The notes under the pieces are model-generated. The model saw nothing but the letters and a program-made list of their open reading frames with translations, was not told where the DNA came from and did no database searches. The position numbers and the translations under genes are program-made. Below are positions 12,110 through 23,437 of a stretch of 64,000 bases of DNA, one piece after another (positions within the stretch are counted from its first letter, which is position 1; the number at the start of each line of letters is the position of its first letter). This stretch comes from Apiotrichum sp. Y4204 (taxonomy: Eukaryota; Basidiomycota; Tremellomycetes; Trichosporonales; Trichosporonaceae): contig JAMYHL010000063.1 of NCBI GenBank assembly GCA_025531455.1, positions 177,177-241,176 on the forward strand, written 5' to 3'.

Positions 12110-14117
12110 CGTGACCGAACGATAATAAAACGGGTACGGCTGAGGAGATGATTGCGCGCGTCGGGGGCCAACGAGGGTGGGGGTGGCAAATGGCCGCAAC
12201 GACGACGACTATAGCCAAAGCCAGCGAGTGAAGTGCTGAGCTGCTGTGAAGAGTGATCAACACCGTGTGTGCAGCAGCTGGACGGCGGTGACAACGGTGG
12301 TGGCGACCACAGCGACAGCGGCGGGACCAAAGTACCAATACGACTACGACCGAGCGTGCGTAGTGTAGCGTACTGTACACTGTTGAAGCTCTCGACCGCC
12401 AGTTGCGAAGTGTTGTTGGTTGGTTGGTTGGTTGGTTGGTTGGTGAGGAAAGAGGGTGAAGTCTGAAAGGGGTAGTGCAGGTAGGTAGTGTGAATTGTGA
12501 ATTGTTTGTTGGGCGGTAAATGACGATGGGAATGACGAGATAGTGCAAAGGCGCAAAGGCGGTGTGCGCGGTGGCGGCCCAAACGCGTTCACGAGTCGAC
12601 AGGGCTTTTCACACGCCTGAAGAGCTGAGACCTAGCAGACCTGACGCCTTGCCGTGCCAAAAAGTACCTGCCTTTTTTTGACAGGGTCCCGCGTATTCTC
12701 CGCGGCTCTGGGTTTTCGTGTCTGACCCGCGTAGCTGCGTCTGCTTATACGTACGCGTTTTATTTCTTGCCACCGAGGAATTGCTGACCGAGTTGCACAG
12801 GTTTTCGACTGGAAGACGAGAGAGGTGAAGTGAATCTTGACCGTTTGGTACGTTGAGCACATGAGCACCGTACGTACCGTACATCGAGTGCTGCTTGTCG
12901 AGATTTTGATCTTCCTTGATCGGCCTGGCGACACGTCCCGTCACGCTGTCAGACGTCAGAGGCGTAGAGCGTACAAGGTGTGCGCTGATCTCTCCGCGCT
13001 CCGAATGCTAAGCAAGAGCTGCGCAAGAAGATGCGAACACCACTTCGAGCCAGGGCAAGGGACTAACTGAGATAGTTGGGGGTTACAGCTCGCACCCAGG
13101 ATCCAGTGATGCTTGGCCAGGGACGGTTGGGGTCGTTGGAGGGGGAGGTGCTCGCGCAGGCACGGGTGAGCTGGACGAGTCTGTAAACGTCAGTCGAAGC
13201 CAGCCATGCAACAAGCCAACGCGTCAGGGGCGGTGCAAACCAGTTGACCAGTCGAAACGTATTGACTCTGGCAACCAGGGCGCAACAGAGCACCATATCT
13301 ACAGTGCTCTGTCTACTTGAGGCGCATATTTGCGAGCGGGATGTCAGTCGTTGTTGAATTGTTGCATCATTGCACACAGGAGGCGCGCGAGACGGGGAGC
13401 CTAGCACAGACGAGGTTGCCGAGACAAAGGTCGTCCTCTTATGCTCTCTTCGCGTCTTCCAGGCTTCAGCACAACGGGTTCATCTTCCGGTGCAGCTCTC
13501 ACTGCTAGACCAAGCTAACCTTCAACCCCGGGAGCCCCTTAAGTAGCAGCAATGCGCTCCAGCGAGCTTTGGACACCGAGGCAAGTTCAACAACGGCCTG
13601 CATCAGAAGCATCACGCGTTCAATCCAGGCATCATGCTCTCGACACTGTTCAACATCAACAATCTTCTCAACCTTGTGTACGCAATCACGATGTCATGCA
13701 TATATGGTCAATGGACAAACAGGCCAAGCATCGTATCACGAACGACTGCTTGACACCCACCAACTCGACTACACTGCGGCGCTCTATGGAGAGAAAAGGG
13801 GAAAGGAGTGAAACATGAAAGGATCGGACAGGGAAGGTGGGATGAAGCAGTGTACTCTACTGTGGCGCCGCATGAGAAGCAGCAGGTGAAGCTGCGCTGA
13901 TTGCTGATGCCCTTGTTCGTCCAACCGGGACGAGCTGCAGGTATTGTATAACAGAGACGAAGCGGAGAAAGGAACCCAGAGAAACGATCAAACCCGCAAC
14001 GGAGATGGAGCCGAGCCGCAATGACCTGCAGTGGCACTGGTCTCACAGCAGGAGCACCGTGTGGGAATACACAGAAGAGCACTCTGTACTCTTGGTACCC
14101 AGTGCCCACTACGATGC
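12110..14117. other. Intergenic region, no gene recognised
   Basis: This lies upstream of the F-BAR/RhoGAP/GNA1 gene and downstream of CK2 alpha. It includes a seven-copy TTGG microsatellite about 310 bp before the fusion gene start. Only short motif-free frames were seen on either strand. Confidence 0.6.
12416..12443. repeat. (TTGG)7 microsatellite
   Basis: Seven exact tandem copies of TTGG lie in the presumed promoter or leader of the fusion gene on the minus strand. Confidence 0.95.
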
Positions 14118-15658
14118 TCATGCTTTCGTAGACTTGGCAGCCTCAACAACGGGGGCTTAACAGTTAGCATCTAAACTCCAAGAGCAGAAACACCTGTAAA
14201 CTTACTGAAGTAGGGGTGAGACTGCGCCTCCTCCGCTGTCAACCGTTCTTGGTGGTCGTAGCGGAGGAGCTTGTCGAGGAAGTCAATCGCCTCACTCGAG
14301 ATGTAACGCTGGTTCTCCTGCGTAATGAATTTGGTCCACGGCTTGCGCTGCCAGCGACCGAGAAGTTCATCGAGCTGTGCGTCAAGCTCAATGTCGTATC
14401 GCTCAAGGCTAATTGTCAGTGGACAACAAGGGATCCGCCACTCACTAGTTGAAGAACTCATCGGTACCAAGCACCTTGGTAATCTTGACAAGCTGGTCGG
14501 CGTTGTCGTGACCATGGAAGAAGGGCTCCTTGCGGAAAATCATGGAGGCGAACATACACCCCAGCGACCACATGTCAAGCGAGTAGTCGTACTCCTGGAA
14601 GTCGACAAGGAGCTCTGGTCCCTTGAAGTAACGAGAGGCAACACGGACGTTGTACTCGGTCCCTGGGTGATAGAACTCGGCCAATCCCCAGTCAATAAGA
14701 CGAAGCTGGCGCTTCTCGTGGTCGATCATGACATTGTGGGGCTTGACGTCGCGGTGCATGATACCCTTCGAGTGGCAGAAGTCAAGAGCCTTGAGAAGCT
14801 CAAAAATGTAGAAGCGAACATCGAAGTCGCTGAATTTAGGGTACAACGTCTTAAATTCGGTATTGTTGACGTATTCAGAAACAATGGATGGCGTCTTGGA
14901 CTTTGGGAAAGGTCAGCACCACATACGACATGTCGATCAGTCACTCACATGGCTGTCACGAACGACGTCCAGAAGGCCAATGACGTTGGGTCCACCAGCA
15001 AGGTTCTGAAGAATCTTGATCTCACGCTTGATCTTCTTCTTTTTAACAGGCTTGAGGACCTTCACGATGCATTTCTGGTTGGTGGGGAGGTGAACAGACT
15101 CAAAGACCTTGTGAAGTTAGTTGGCTGTTACTTGATTGGCACTTAAGAGTGAGGGGAATTCGCAAATCACTCCGATTCCTCTGTTGGAGCTGACTCACCT
15201 CTGAGTACTTTCCTCGTCCGACCTTGCGCACAATCTCGTAGTTGTCTTGGACGCCCCATGTCACCACAAGGTTGTCTGACAACGTTAGTATACAAGTACC
15301 CTCGTTTCGGAAAGATTGTGCCGAGTATCAAACAGTGATCCCCGCCATCAGGAGCACGCACCATAGTCCCACCACGACCGCCCAAGCTTCTCGTTTACGT
15401 CGGCATATACCCGGGCCTGAGGTGTCAGTGTCTGCGCGTGGAGGACAATCAAGCGCATGGCTGATGATGACGAATTGAAGGGAGCGCTTAACGTCAGGCG
15501 TAACACGCAGCCGCCGCGCGCAGGATGCAGATCGACGCTCGCACCCCAAAACCCCCAACGTGTCGTTCCCAAGTATCAAGGCTTGAGGAGTTGCGAGCAA
15601 GGTCGTGCTAGGCTATACCCATGTGCAGCACACTCACAATGCTTCTGCTCGCCGACAT
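14118..15658 (-). CDS. CKA1: Casein kinase 2 catalytic subunit alpha
   Basis: Constitutive acidophilic Ser/Thr kinase, catalytic subunit of the CK2 tetramer in nucleus and cytoplasm. Seven exons: 15638-15658, 15362-15416, 15199-15275, 14949-15107, 14446-14900, 14206-14408, 14118-14155, giving 335 aa, the usual CK2 alpha length. The conserved N-terminus ARVYADVN, the basic cluster [12 protein letters not shown] used for substrate and inhibitor binding, HRDVKPHN, the CK2-specific DWG (in [12 protein letters not shown]), GPELLVD and the C-terminal HPYF followed by PVV are all present. Introns are 37-221 nt with CTAAC or CTGAC branch sites. The first exon supplies only seven residues (MSASRSI), chosen because it splices in phase to the conserved start. 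A long plus-strand frame over this gene is an antisense shadow. Confidence 0.96.
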
Positions 15659-16510
15659 GTCCATGAGGTCCTCTTCCACTGTCGTGTGCTGGCGCGGAAT
15701 GGTGGAAAGTGTCAATTAGAGAGCGTGAGGAAGGTGCAAATGTGCAGCACGAGTGCCAGGTGACGCGCGAAGGTCGGCAGAAATTATGATGCGACGCGGG
15801 TGCTTGCGGAGATTGCTTCTGCAACTCAGGAGTCGGGAATGCAGCTGAGGAGCGGATGAACCGTTGCGCGCCAGAAGGGTTGGAAACGCGCTGCGAGATC
15901 CGTTCGTGGAGTGGTGGGTGGGAGAAGAGATCAAGTGGTAGCCGTGGAGACGCTGATGATGGTGTTGAGCGAGGGTTTGTGTGTGTATGTGTGTGTGGAG
16001 AAGCTGGTACGAGGTGTCGAGAGCGGCTTTCCTCCACGGCTTTCCTCCGGGTGTGCTGTGCTCTGGGCAGTCTGGCTGGGCAGGCTGGGCACGAAGCGGA
16101 CCCTGCCGCCGATAATATAAAAAACAAATGGCTTTGAATTTCTAATGCTGATCTGCGATCAACACAAAATCGTGAATAGAAAGCTGATCACCCACTGTGG
16201 TGATTTCTCAAAATGTTATAACGCCGTGAGTGGCACTGCCTAACCCCCTCCCCCCCGTCCACCCATTTCTGTCAACCATAGTAAAGGGCGTCGAACGATT
16301 GATACGATGGTGATGTTGATGGTGATAATTTGAGATGCATTCTTCTCGTATTGACTTCGAGTACAGTACAGACTTTACGGAGTTTAAAGGGATCCATATG
16401 TGTGATGATGTGGGTCCGTGTATACAAAAGTAACGGTAGCAGCAGTAAAAAAGTACTAGCACGACTCTTTTCGAGGTTGCTTCTTTTCCCCTCTCCCAAC
16501 CTACTACAAC
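15659..16510. other. Intergenic region, no gene recognised
   Basis: This holds the leader of CK2 alpha, including a TG-rich patch near 15977-16000, and the 3' flank of the membrane protein gene that ends at 16511. No coding frame with a motif or consistent splice chain was found. Confidence 0.6.
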
Positions 16511-18851
16511 TTAGAGCAAGGATACCATCGACACAGCGGAACGATGGCGGCGGTGGCGACCATACAACGAGGGAGAGTACTGTGTGCTCGAGGTATCGGA
16601 GTCATCTTCATCATCCGGAAGCGCAGAGTATTCGGAAGCCGGCCGGGGATCGGGATTCGTTGCCCGCAGCCTCGCGCTGGGGAGATACACAGGTGGGGGG
16701 TCACTGGGGGAGTAAGAAGTTGAGGTACAATGCGTGGAATCGGGGTACTCACTGCGGAATGACACCACAGGCAGTCCGAGAGACGTTGTCAACCGCTGAA
16801 GCAGGGCTTTGTATGGCCGGGGAGCTTGACCTGGCAACTGAAGGCTGATGTGTGAACGGTGATGACTCGTTCGAGTCACTCTTGTCATATCCAATAGCCG
16901 GGGAAAGAAGGGTGACCTGTGACCCATCCCGCGAGCTGGGCGGGTCAAGGAATGGATTGGCGCTATTCAAAGTCTGGGGTGACTTGATGTCTGAGGAGAG
17001 GCTGGTGTTGATAGCGAGCGAGTGGAACGGTGGTGGCGCCTCATACGGGAACGGGTGAAGCTCATAGCGCTCGCTCGCGCTGTCGTTTGTGAAAACGCTG
17101 GGCGGGTAAGCGCCGTTTGGCAGCCCCGCAATCGGGCCGACAGCCATGCTCGCAGGCCGATTGTCGAAAGCTCGGCTGCTGACGCGCATGTGCGATTGAC
17201 GACCAGTGGCAGTCAAGCGGTGAAGCATCTGACGCGGCCCTGAGGTACCTTCCTCCATTTGCGGCTGCTGGGCCATGTACGAAGGGCTACCTAACTGCTT
17301 TCCCTTGGCTACTGCTGCCTTCTTACGATGGCGACACATGAGACACAAGGCAAGAAGGATTAGCAGAAGGGTTGCGATCGTCACGCCGACAGCCACGCCG
17401 ACCACATGGTTGCTCTTCCTTGCATCCGAAGTTGCTGCGGGTGTCCCGGTGAAGGACGTGTGTGGTGAAGACGAGGTTGAGACTGAATGCGAGACAGAGG
17501 TACGTCTTGTTTCTTCAGTCTTCCTTGTCGGCGAGGCAAATGTCAACGACACGACTGTGGACGGCGCTGTCGCGGATGGCGAGCTCTGTGTCGTGGAGGT
17601 CGAGAGGAGAGGTGGCACAGAAGTGGAGTGGGGGCTGGACGCGTCAAGACAGGCGTCATCATTGACGCTCTCTCCAGCAGTCAGAATCGTCGTGCTGCCG
17701 CCGGTTCCGTACGGGCCGCCATCCGACATGAGCAGCAGGAACTGCGTCCCGGATGCCAAGTTAACCGTCCAGTCCATAGTACGTCGCGACTCTGCCTCCG
17801 ACGAGACTGGAATGTCCCATGCGGTACCTCCGATAACAATACCATGAAGGCCAATCGGACTCTGCGCGTTTTCGTTCCAGGTCACTTCCATATTGCCGCA
17901 TTGTGCTGGCGCTGAGATTGGACGCGTCCAGAAGTAAAAGTCGGCAATCACCTCCCTGCTCGTCAGCCACACATAGTCCACATCAAGTGACTCGACGTGT
18001 TGCTAAACTTGGAGCCTGGCTGGCTTGCGGACAGCGTGGATAGCCACAGTTACTGCTAGTAGTGTGAATGCCACTTACTTATCGAGACACGTAGTGTCGC
18101 TTGAATTGCCCACGGCTAGATGGCTGTTAGCGCCGTGGTGCCATTCATTGATGCCAGACAATGGGTATACGAAATACCTCAGGGCCTCTGGATCCCAGAA
18201 GTCCACAGCCGCCGGGTTCGTCGGCTGTCAACAACTTACTGAGCAATTCCGTGGCTCCGCCGGATCCAAAGCCCTCTGCATCATACATGGTCGCGACGAG
18301 CTGCAGTCCCGCGGGCTCTCGCAGCGTAAACGAGTGTCGATATGGTGCGGAGCCCGACGCCGGCATGCTGATGTTCATGATGCGGCCGGCATCCATCGCC
18401 ATCGTCTGGGGCATCAGTTACGCCGATCTCGGCGAATACGGCAGGATCATCAAGGATCGTCGAATCGCCGTGCCATGGAGCAATACGTACGGGAACCACA
18501 ACCATGTAAAACGGAGGAGAGCCACCATCCCTGTCTGCGTCAGTGCAAGCCATCCCGGCAAGCAAAGCTGGTCGGTCTCTCCATCAGTTAGTCCGGTGGT
18601 GACTGTTCATAAACAGTACACTATAGCAGAACTGAAGGATGCCTCAACACCGGTGACAGATGGGTCGGGGGCATCACCAGAGCTGGGACATCTGATCTGC
18701 CCTGCCTGACACACCTGAACTTCTCGAAACAAAGACCATGAGCAACGCACCATTCCACTGTCCATTCGCCGCATTGTGTTGGGGGCGTTGTGCGGAAGCT
18801 GAACGCTCGCGCAACCTGTGCAGCCAGGAGGGCTAACACTATGCTTCGCAT
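16511..18851 (-). CDS. Secreted-type single-pass membrane protein with duplicated ectodomain
   Basis: Six exons: 18751-18851, 18491-18530, 18240-18405, 18079-18115, 16753-17955, 16511-16703, giving 579 aa. An N-terminal signal peptide (MRSIVLALLAAQVARA) is followed by two related modules of about 95 aa. Each starts near a QCG...W motif, has a GxGSGG or YGTGGS-type segment, and ends at a cysteine (DTTCLD and NDDACLD). A Ser/Thr-rich stalk, one transmembrane segment (VVGVAVGVTIATLLLILLAL) with MCRHRKK after it, and a long cytoplasmic Ser/Pro-rich tail follow. This is a common basidiomycete surface-protein architecture, possibly a wall or stress sensor, with no assigned function. The last intron (16704-16752) replaces an early stop in the unspliced frame and adds a 64-residue acidic tail. 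An in-frame ATG at 18869 is an alternative start. Confidence 0.82.
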
Positions 18852-20914
18852 CGCGACACAGGCTTGCAATGGTGGCAGAGGCCGATGGACGGACGGTTTG
18901 ACAGACGTGGGGAGATGTTCGGCGACGGCGATCCGTGCGTACTTTTTGGCGATGTGTGATGAAGAGTGAAAGGATCAAGGGAGCAACCCAGTCGAATGGT
19001 TCTTCGAGCTGTTGTGGTCAATGTCCAACATCAACAGCTCGTTCGCACTCTGATGCTACTCACCACTCTGGTTAGGCCGAAGCGTGGTGATGTCGGGTAA
19101 AAGAGCTCGCAGCCTCTTGGCCCTTTTGCATTATACATACATACAGATCCACCAAACAATTGACCAGAGGAATGGAATGGAGCGATCGCCACCAAGTGCC
19201 CCATGTGCCCTTCGCTAGCGCGCCCCCCCACGGCGCCACGGCGCAGCTGCTGCGAATGTGCCCACTCCCCGGCAAGTGATGCAATGTTACTCCTGAACAG
19301 TAGTGGCTACGTAGTGGCCGTAGTAGGAATGCACCTGTGCTCGATGTGCTCTGTGTTTTTGCCATGCAGTAGTAGTATGTACAGTACAGTGCAACCTTAC
19401 CGCCTTTGATGATCCGATGGGCACTGCATCGGCGCACTACCACACTTTGACCACTTTTCCACTTTTGTTGTACGTTGCCTCTGGCCGATAGTCTTGGCTT
19501 TTGGAGCTTGGGTGGCGAATAACTCTGTGTGGCACAATAAGCCAAGAAAAGAGCATCATGACGTACACGATCGTGTTGCACAGGAATGTATGCACACTAC
19601 TGTTCCGTGGCGCTAGTCTGTCCGCAGGGGGGGGGGAGCAGGGAAGGGAGGGCAATGAAAACAATGTGCGCATTGTGCATCCCATGGGTGCGTAATGGGA
19701 GGCACTCTCCGAGCTGTCAGCCTCTCTTCTGAAGCCTGCCGCTTCCCAGCGGTCGACGACTCGTGATCCCCAAAGGGCACCCTACGCTACTGGTCTCCGG
19801 TAGTCTGGTTCCCACCGCGCTTGCGTTTTGTGTTTCGCGAAAGCAACTTCGACTCCTTCGACGAAGCAGTGAAGAGATCGAGGAGAGCGAGAAACAGAAT
19901 GCAGGATGCGGGATACAGGGGGTGAAATAGTTTTGGGTCTGCAACCCTGAATCCTAAATGATCCTACTTCCGAGCCGAGCCTTTTCGCTCGGTCGCGCTG
20001 CATTGCTTCCTTCGCATCCTCCGCTGTTCGGCAACATAGCACATTAGCACAGTGTGCAGTGTCCTAGCAGGCCAGAAGGCCAGAAGCTACCAGTGACTTC
20101 CCAAGGTTGATTGAGGCTGAGGCGCTGGGACATGTTGATTTGGTGGCTTTCGAACGGCATGCACCATGACGACAATGACCGACACGCGCACCTGCACTAC
20201 TGATTAACTGATTGCCGAAGATCGGAAGCCTTCTCGCCTGTGGATCCTGTTCGGTTCCTATACACTTCGGTGACCCCGGCATGAATTCGCAGGGCACAAG
20301 GCCAATGCCGGGGGCCTTTCACGTAGCAGGTCAACATGATGTCTGGTATCTTGGCGAACTGCCCTCTTTCGTGTATAGACGGTGTGTGATGTGACGACTG
20401 TGAAGATTGCAGAGATCAGATAGAACAGGGCACCAAGCGTGCGACGTCTGCATGACGATGGCACATCACAGAACTGTGCTTCCCGTCGGCAGCTGTAACG
20501 TGAAACGCGCGACAGAAATAGGAACATAGGATACGCATTGCCTGATCTCTCTCACGTTCTGTCAGTCTAGGGTACATTTGACGCGATCTGATGCATGTTT
20601 GCAGAATGAAGGGCCCCGATGTCTGGCCACACAAACTCTCACTGACCCAGACCTAATGTCTGCGATGCTTACCGAATTCACCGAAATCTCGAGATCTTGG
20701 ATCTCGGAGTGAATCTGTTTCAACAAACTTTGATCTGACCACAGCGCGTGCGACTAGTGGGATCGATCTGGACGGTGTACGCAGTGGCACTGCCACGATG
20801 GTATAACCTGTGGATGCGAAGGGAGGCAGTCCTAATGGTTCATCACAACAAAAGGATCTGCGTACTCGACCACAACAGACATCTAGGTACTGTACAGTAC
20901 ATTGGGTAGCTACA
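18852..20914. other. Intergenic region of 2 kb, no gene recognised
   Basis: This sits between the 3' end of the TBC gene and the start of the duplicated-ectodomain protein. It holds a G10 run (19627-19636) and a 14-bp perfect palindrome GTACTGTACAGTAC near 20886-20899. Short frames show no motif. Confidence 0.55.
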
Positions 20915-22797
20915 CTACAACACTTCCCGTAACGTGCGAGTAAGGTAGGTCGTCACTGTTGACCAAGACCGAACAGCCTCGCGGGACTTGTACGACCACT
21001 GAGTGACGATCAGGCCCCAGAACCGCGCCCATTGCGCATCGGCAGTGCGGCCCGGCCGGCTGAATAGGACCGCGCCGATGCCAACAACAACAATGCCAAT
21101 AGTCAATACGGTCCCCAGGCGGCCGTAGCCCACCATGAACTGTCCGAGGCCAACCCGGAAAGGATTGAGGAAGCGTGATCTCGGGACGAGTGAGTCCTCG
21201 TCGTCCGCTTCGTCCCCGCCAGGCAAGATGACATTGTTGTCGATTGCCGCCTCCGCGTCGTTCAGTGTCCACTCTCCGCTCTTCTCCTTATCGTATGTCC
21301 GCACCATGCTACCGGTGCCCAACACCTCAAGTGCACGTATCTTGTCCCCGTCCCAGGGGTACTTCTTTATCAGCTTGTCCGACAGTGCGAACACCGTGCT
21401 CAGCGCGATAGGTGAGTATGGATTTGGCTCGTGGTTCTTCAACCCCACATCGGGCACCTGGTATCCCGGTGGTGGATCCAACGCATCTGGTGTGTCCGGA
21501 TAGAGTGGGGGGAGGCGCGCAAAGAGCGGGTGGAGAAGGGAGGGATCCTGTTGAGCCTCTGGTCCTAGCTTTGTCACGAGACGCGCCATTTGTGGCTTCT
21601 TCGCAATGAGGATCTAAGGATGTCAGAAACCTTGCTACACTGATGACATACCGCCACTGCGAGGTAAATCGCCGAGATCGGGTTGCGAGCCATGAGATAG
21701 TCGAATATACGCTGCACAGGCTCGAGCGTATCCACATCATGAGAAAAGAGTGTCAAAATCCAGGATAGTGCGAAGAATGGCAGTGTCGGTACGGGTGAGA
21801 TACTGGCCGTCAGCTTCGAATAGTGGGAAAAACTAAATGTTACGCTGAACTCACGACGCCGAGACGCGATACAGCTGAGGGTCTGCCACAGCGAGGAGTC
21901 GACGGAGAAGTCTGAGATCAGTCCATGACTCTAAGGACGCACTTTAGTGCACTGTATTTACCTCAACATGCCCATCATCGGTGCCAGACCCTGCCCCATG
22001 GCGTCTCGTGTTCGACAGAGTGCAACAACTTCGGCTGCATTGACAAGCTGGGCCCAATCGGCACGGTCGCCCCCATTAGCTGGCCCCATCTTCTCCCCAG
22101 ACCTTTCTCGCGGAACGTTGTCCATTAGTGTGAGATAGAGCACAGTCATGATGTCGTGAAAGCCTTGGAAGTAGCTGAGGCGCGGATGGCGTTGGAGGAC
22201 AGCAACAATAAGACTTTGAAGGTCTTCCTGCATCGCGGCCTTGTTGGAACTGGACAAGCCTTTCCGTCAGCGTCATCAAACATGGGGCATGTGTGCCTCT
22301 TACCTCGAGGATACGTAACAAACGATCGACGCGTGTCAAGCAGAACTTGTTGCTCGTCTTCATGCGGGGCGTTTACGCGTATACCATCCGTGTCTGTCTC
22401 TGTCGATGAATCTCGGGACGCGTTGTGTAGTCCCGCAAGCATCTCCGTGTGCAAAAGCTCGGTCCTTTGTATTAGCCAGATATCTTCCAGTGCACACGCG
22501 TTCTCACCATGCCCTGCGTCGGGAAGATTGCGATCCGAAACCTCCGGGGAGTGCTGATAGCCGCGCCAACTCCGCATCATCACGTTCGGTTATTGCCTTG
22601 CTCACCGCCGCATCGCGTTGAACCACCCAAGCTGGCTCGGGCTCTGGTTCAGGTTCAGGCTCTGTCTCGTTCACCTCTGGCTTCTCGTCGACTGCAAACG
22701 GTTGCTTCTCGTCGACAAAGTCCAGTGGGATGGGCGGCTTTTCATCGAACACCTCGTTGATGATGGCCGCTTTCTCGTCCATATCAACGGCGCTCAT
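20915..22797 (-). CDS. TBC-domain Rab GTPase-activating protein, TBC1D20/Gyp8-like
   Basis: Stimulates GTP hydrolysis by Rab GTPases; TBC1D20/Gyp8 members are ER-anchored and act on Rab1/Ypt1. Six exons: 22508-22797, 22304-22464, 21962-22259, 21855-21911, 21652-21802, 20915-21613, giving 551 aa. An acidic EPEPEPEP linker precedes the TBC domain. The dual fingers are visible as VLLDTRR (IxxDxxR type) and YFQGFHDI (YxQ). FFALSWILTLFSHD and RIFDYLMARNP are typical of the TBC1D20 subgroup. A hydrophobic segment near the C-terminus (TIGIVVVGIGAVLF) fits a tail anchor. The start at 22797 was chosen; an in-frame ATG at 22887 would add 30 residues. The divergent neighbour is the MVP1 gene, so 22798-23437 is a shared promoter region. 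Confidence 0.9.
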
Positions 22798-23437
22798 CTC
22801 TGTCGGCCGCGGGCTATAGGCAATGCGGAATTGCGTGTAAGAGGGACAATTGTGGAACACGGGTGGAATGGACGACAACAACATCACGAGCTGTGGTGTT
22901 ACAGTTCTCGCATTCTCTGCGACCTGCGCGACCTGCCGCCTTTATCGCGTGTCCAGTTCCGTGCATCGGTGGAGGCCTGGAAGTGCTGGAGTGATGGCAG
23001 TGACGTTACCAGCGGAGATGACGGCTGTCTCCGTGACATCTCGTTCGCCCCATTCTGGGCCCCATTCCGCTGCTTCGGAGAGAGGGGCAACATGTGCGCC
23101 GCGCCATCGTCATTGCAGCGCTCAGCGCACAGCGTATGCGCGTCAGACGGGTCAGCCTCAGCCTGTCCATTGCATGAATCATTCTCCTCTTCACTCATTG
23201 TGTGAATCTGTTGTCGCAGGTCTCGAGCCTCCTCTCCTGATCTCGGCCCTATTCATCTTCTCGCACCTCCTTCTCTTGCAATCAATCGCCCATCACCATC
23301 ATACACTCCTTGCACACTGCGCAAAGGCAGGCATAATGTTGTGGGTATCGCGCGACCAAAACAGCTTCCGCGACTCGCCATCGAACGCTCATGTTCTGAC
23401 AAAGCACAGCAACACTTCGCGAGCGAGTGGCTCACTC
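22798..23437. promoter_or_regulatory. Bidirectional promoter region between TBC gene and MVP1
   Basis: The two genes diverge with 640 bp between their start codons. No TATA element was obvious. Motif-free frames in this interval are not considered genes. Confidence 0.55.

Noticed and set aside
14325..15146. 273-codon plus-strand frame
   Set aside because: Antisense shadow of CK2 alpha exons, and it crosses that gene's introns without motifs of its own.
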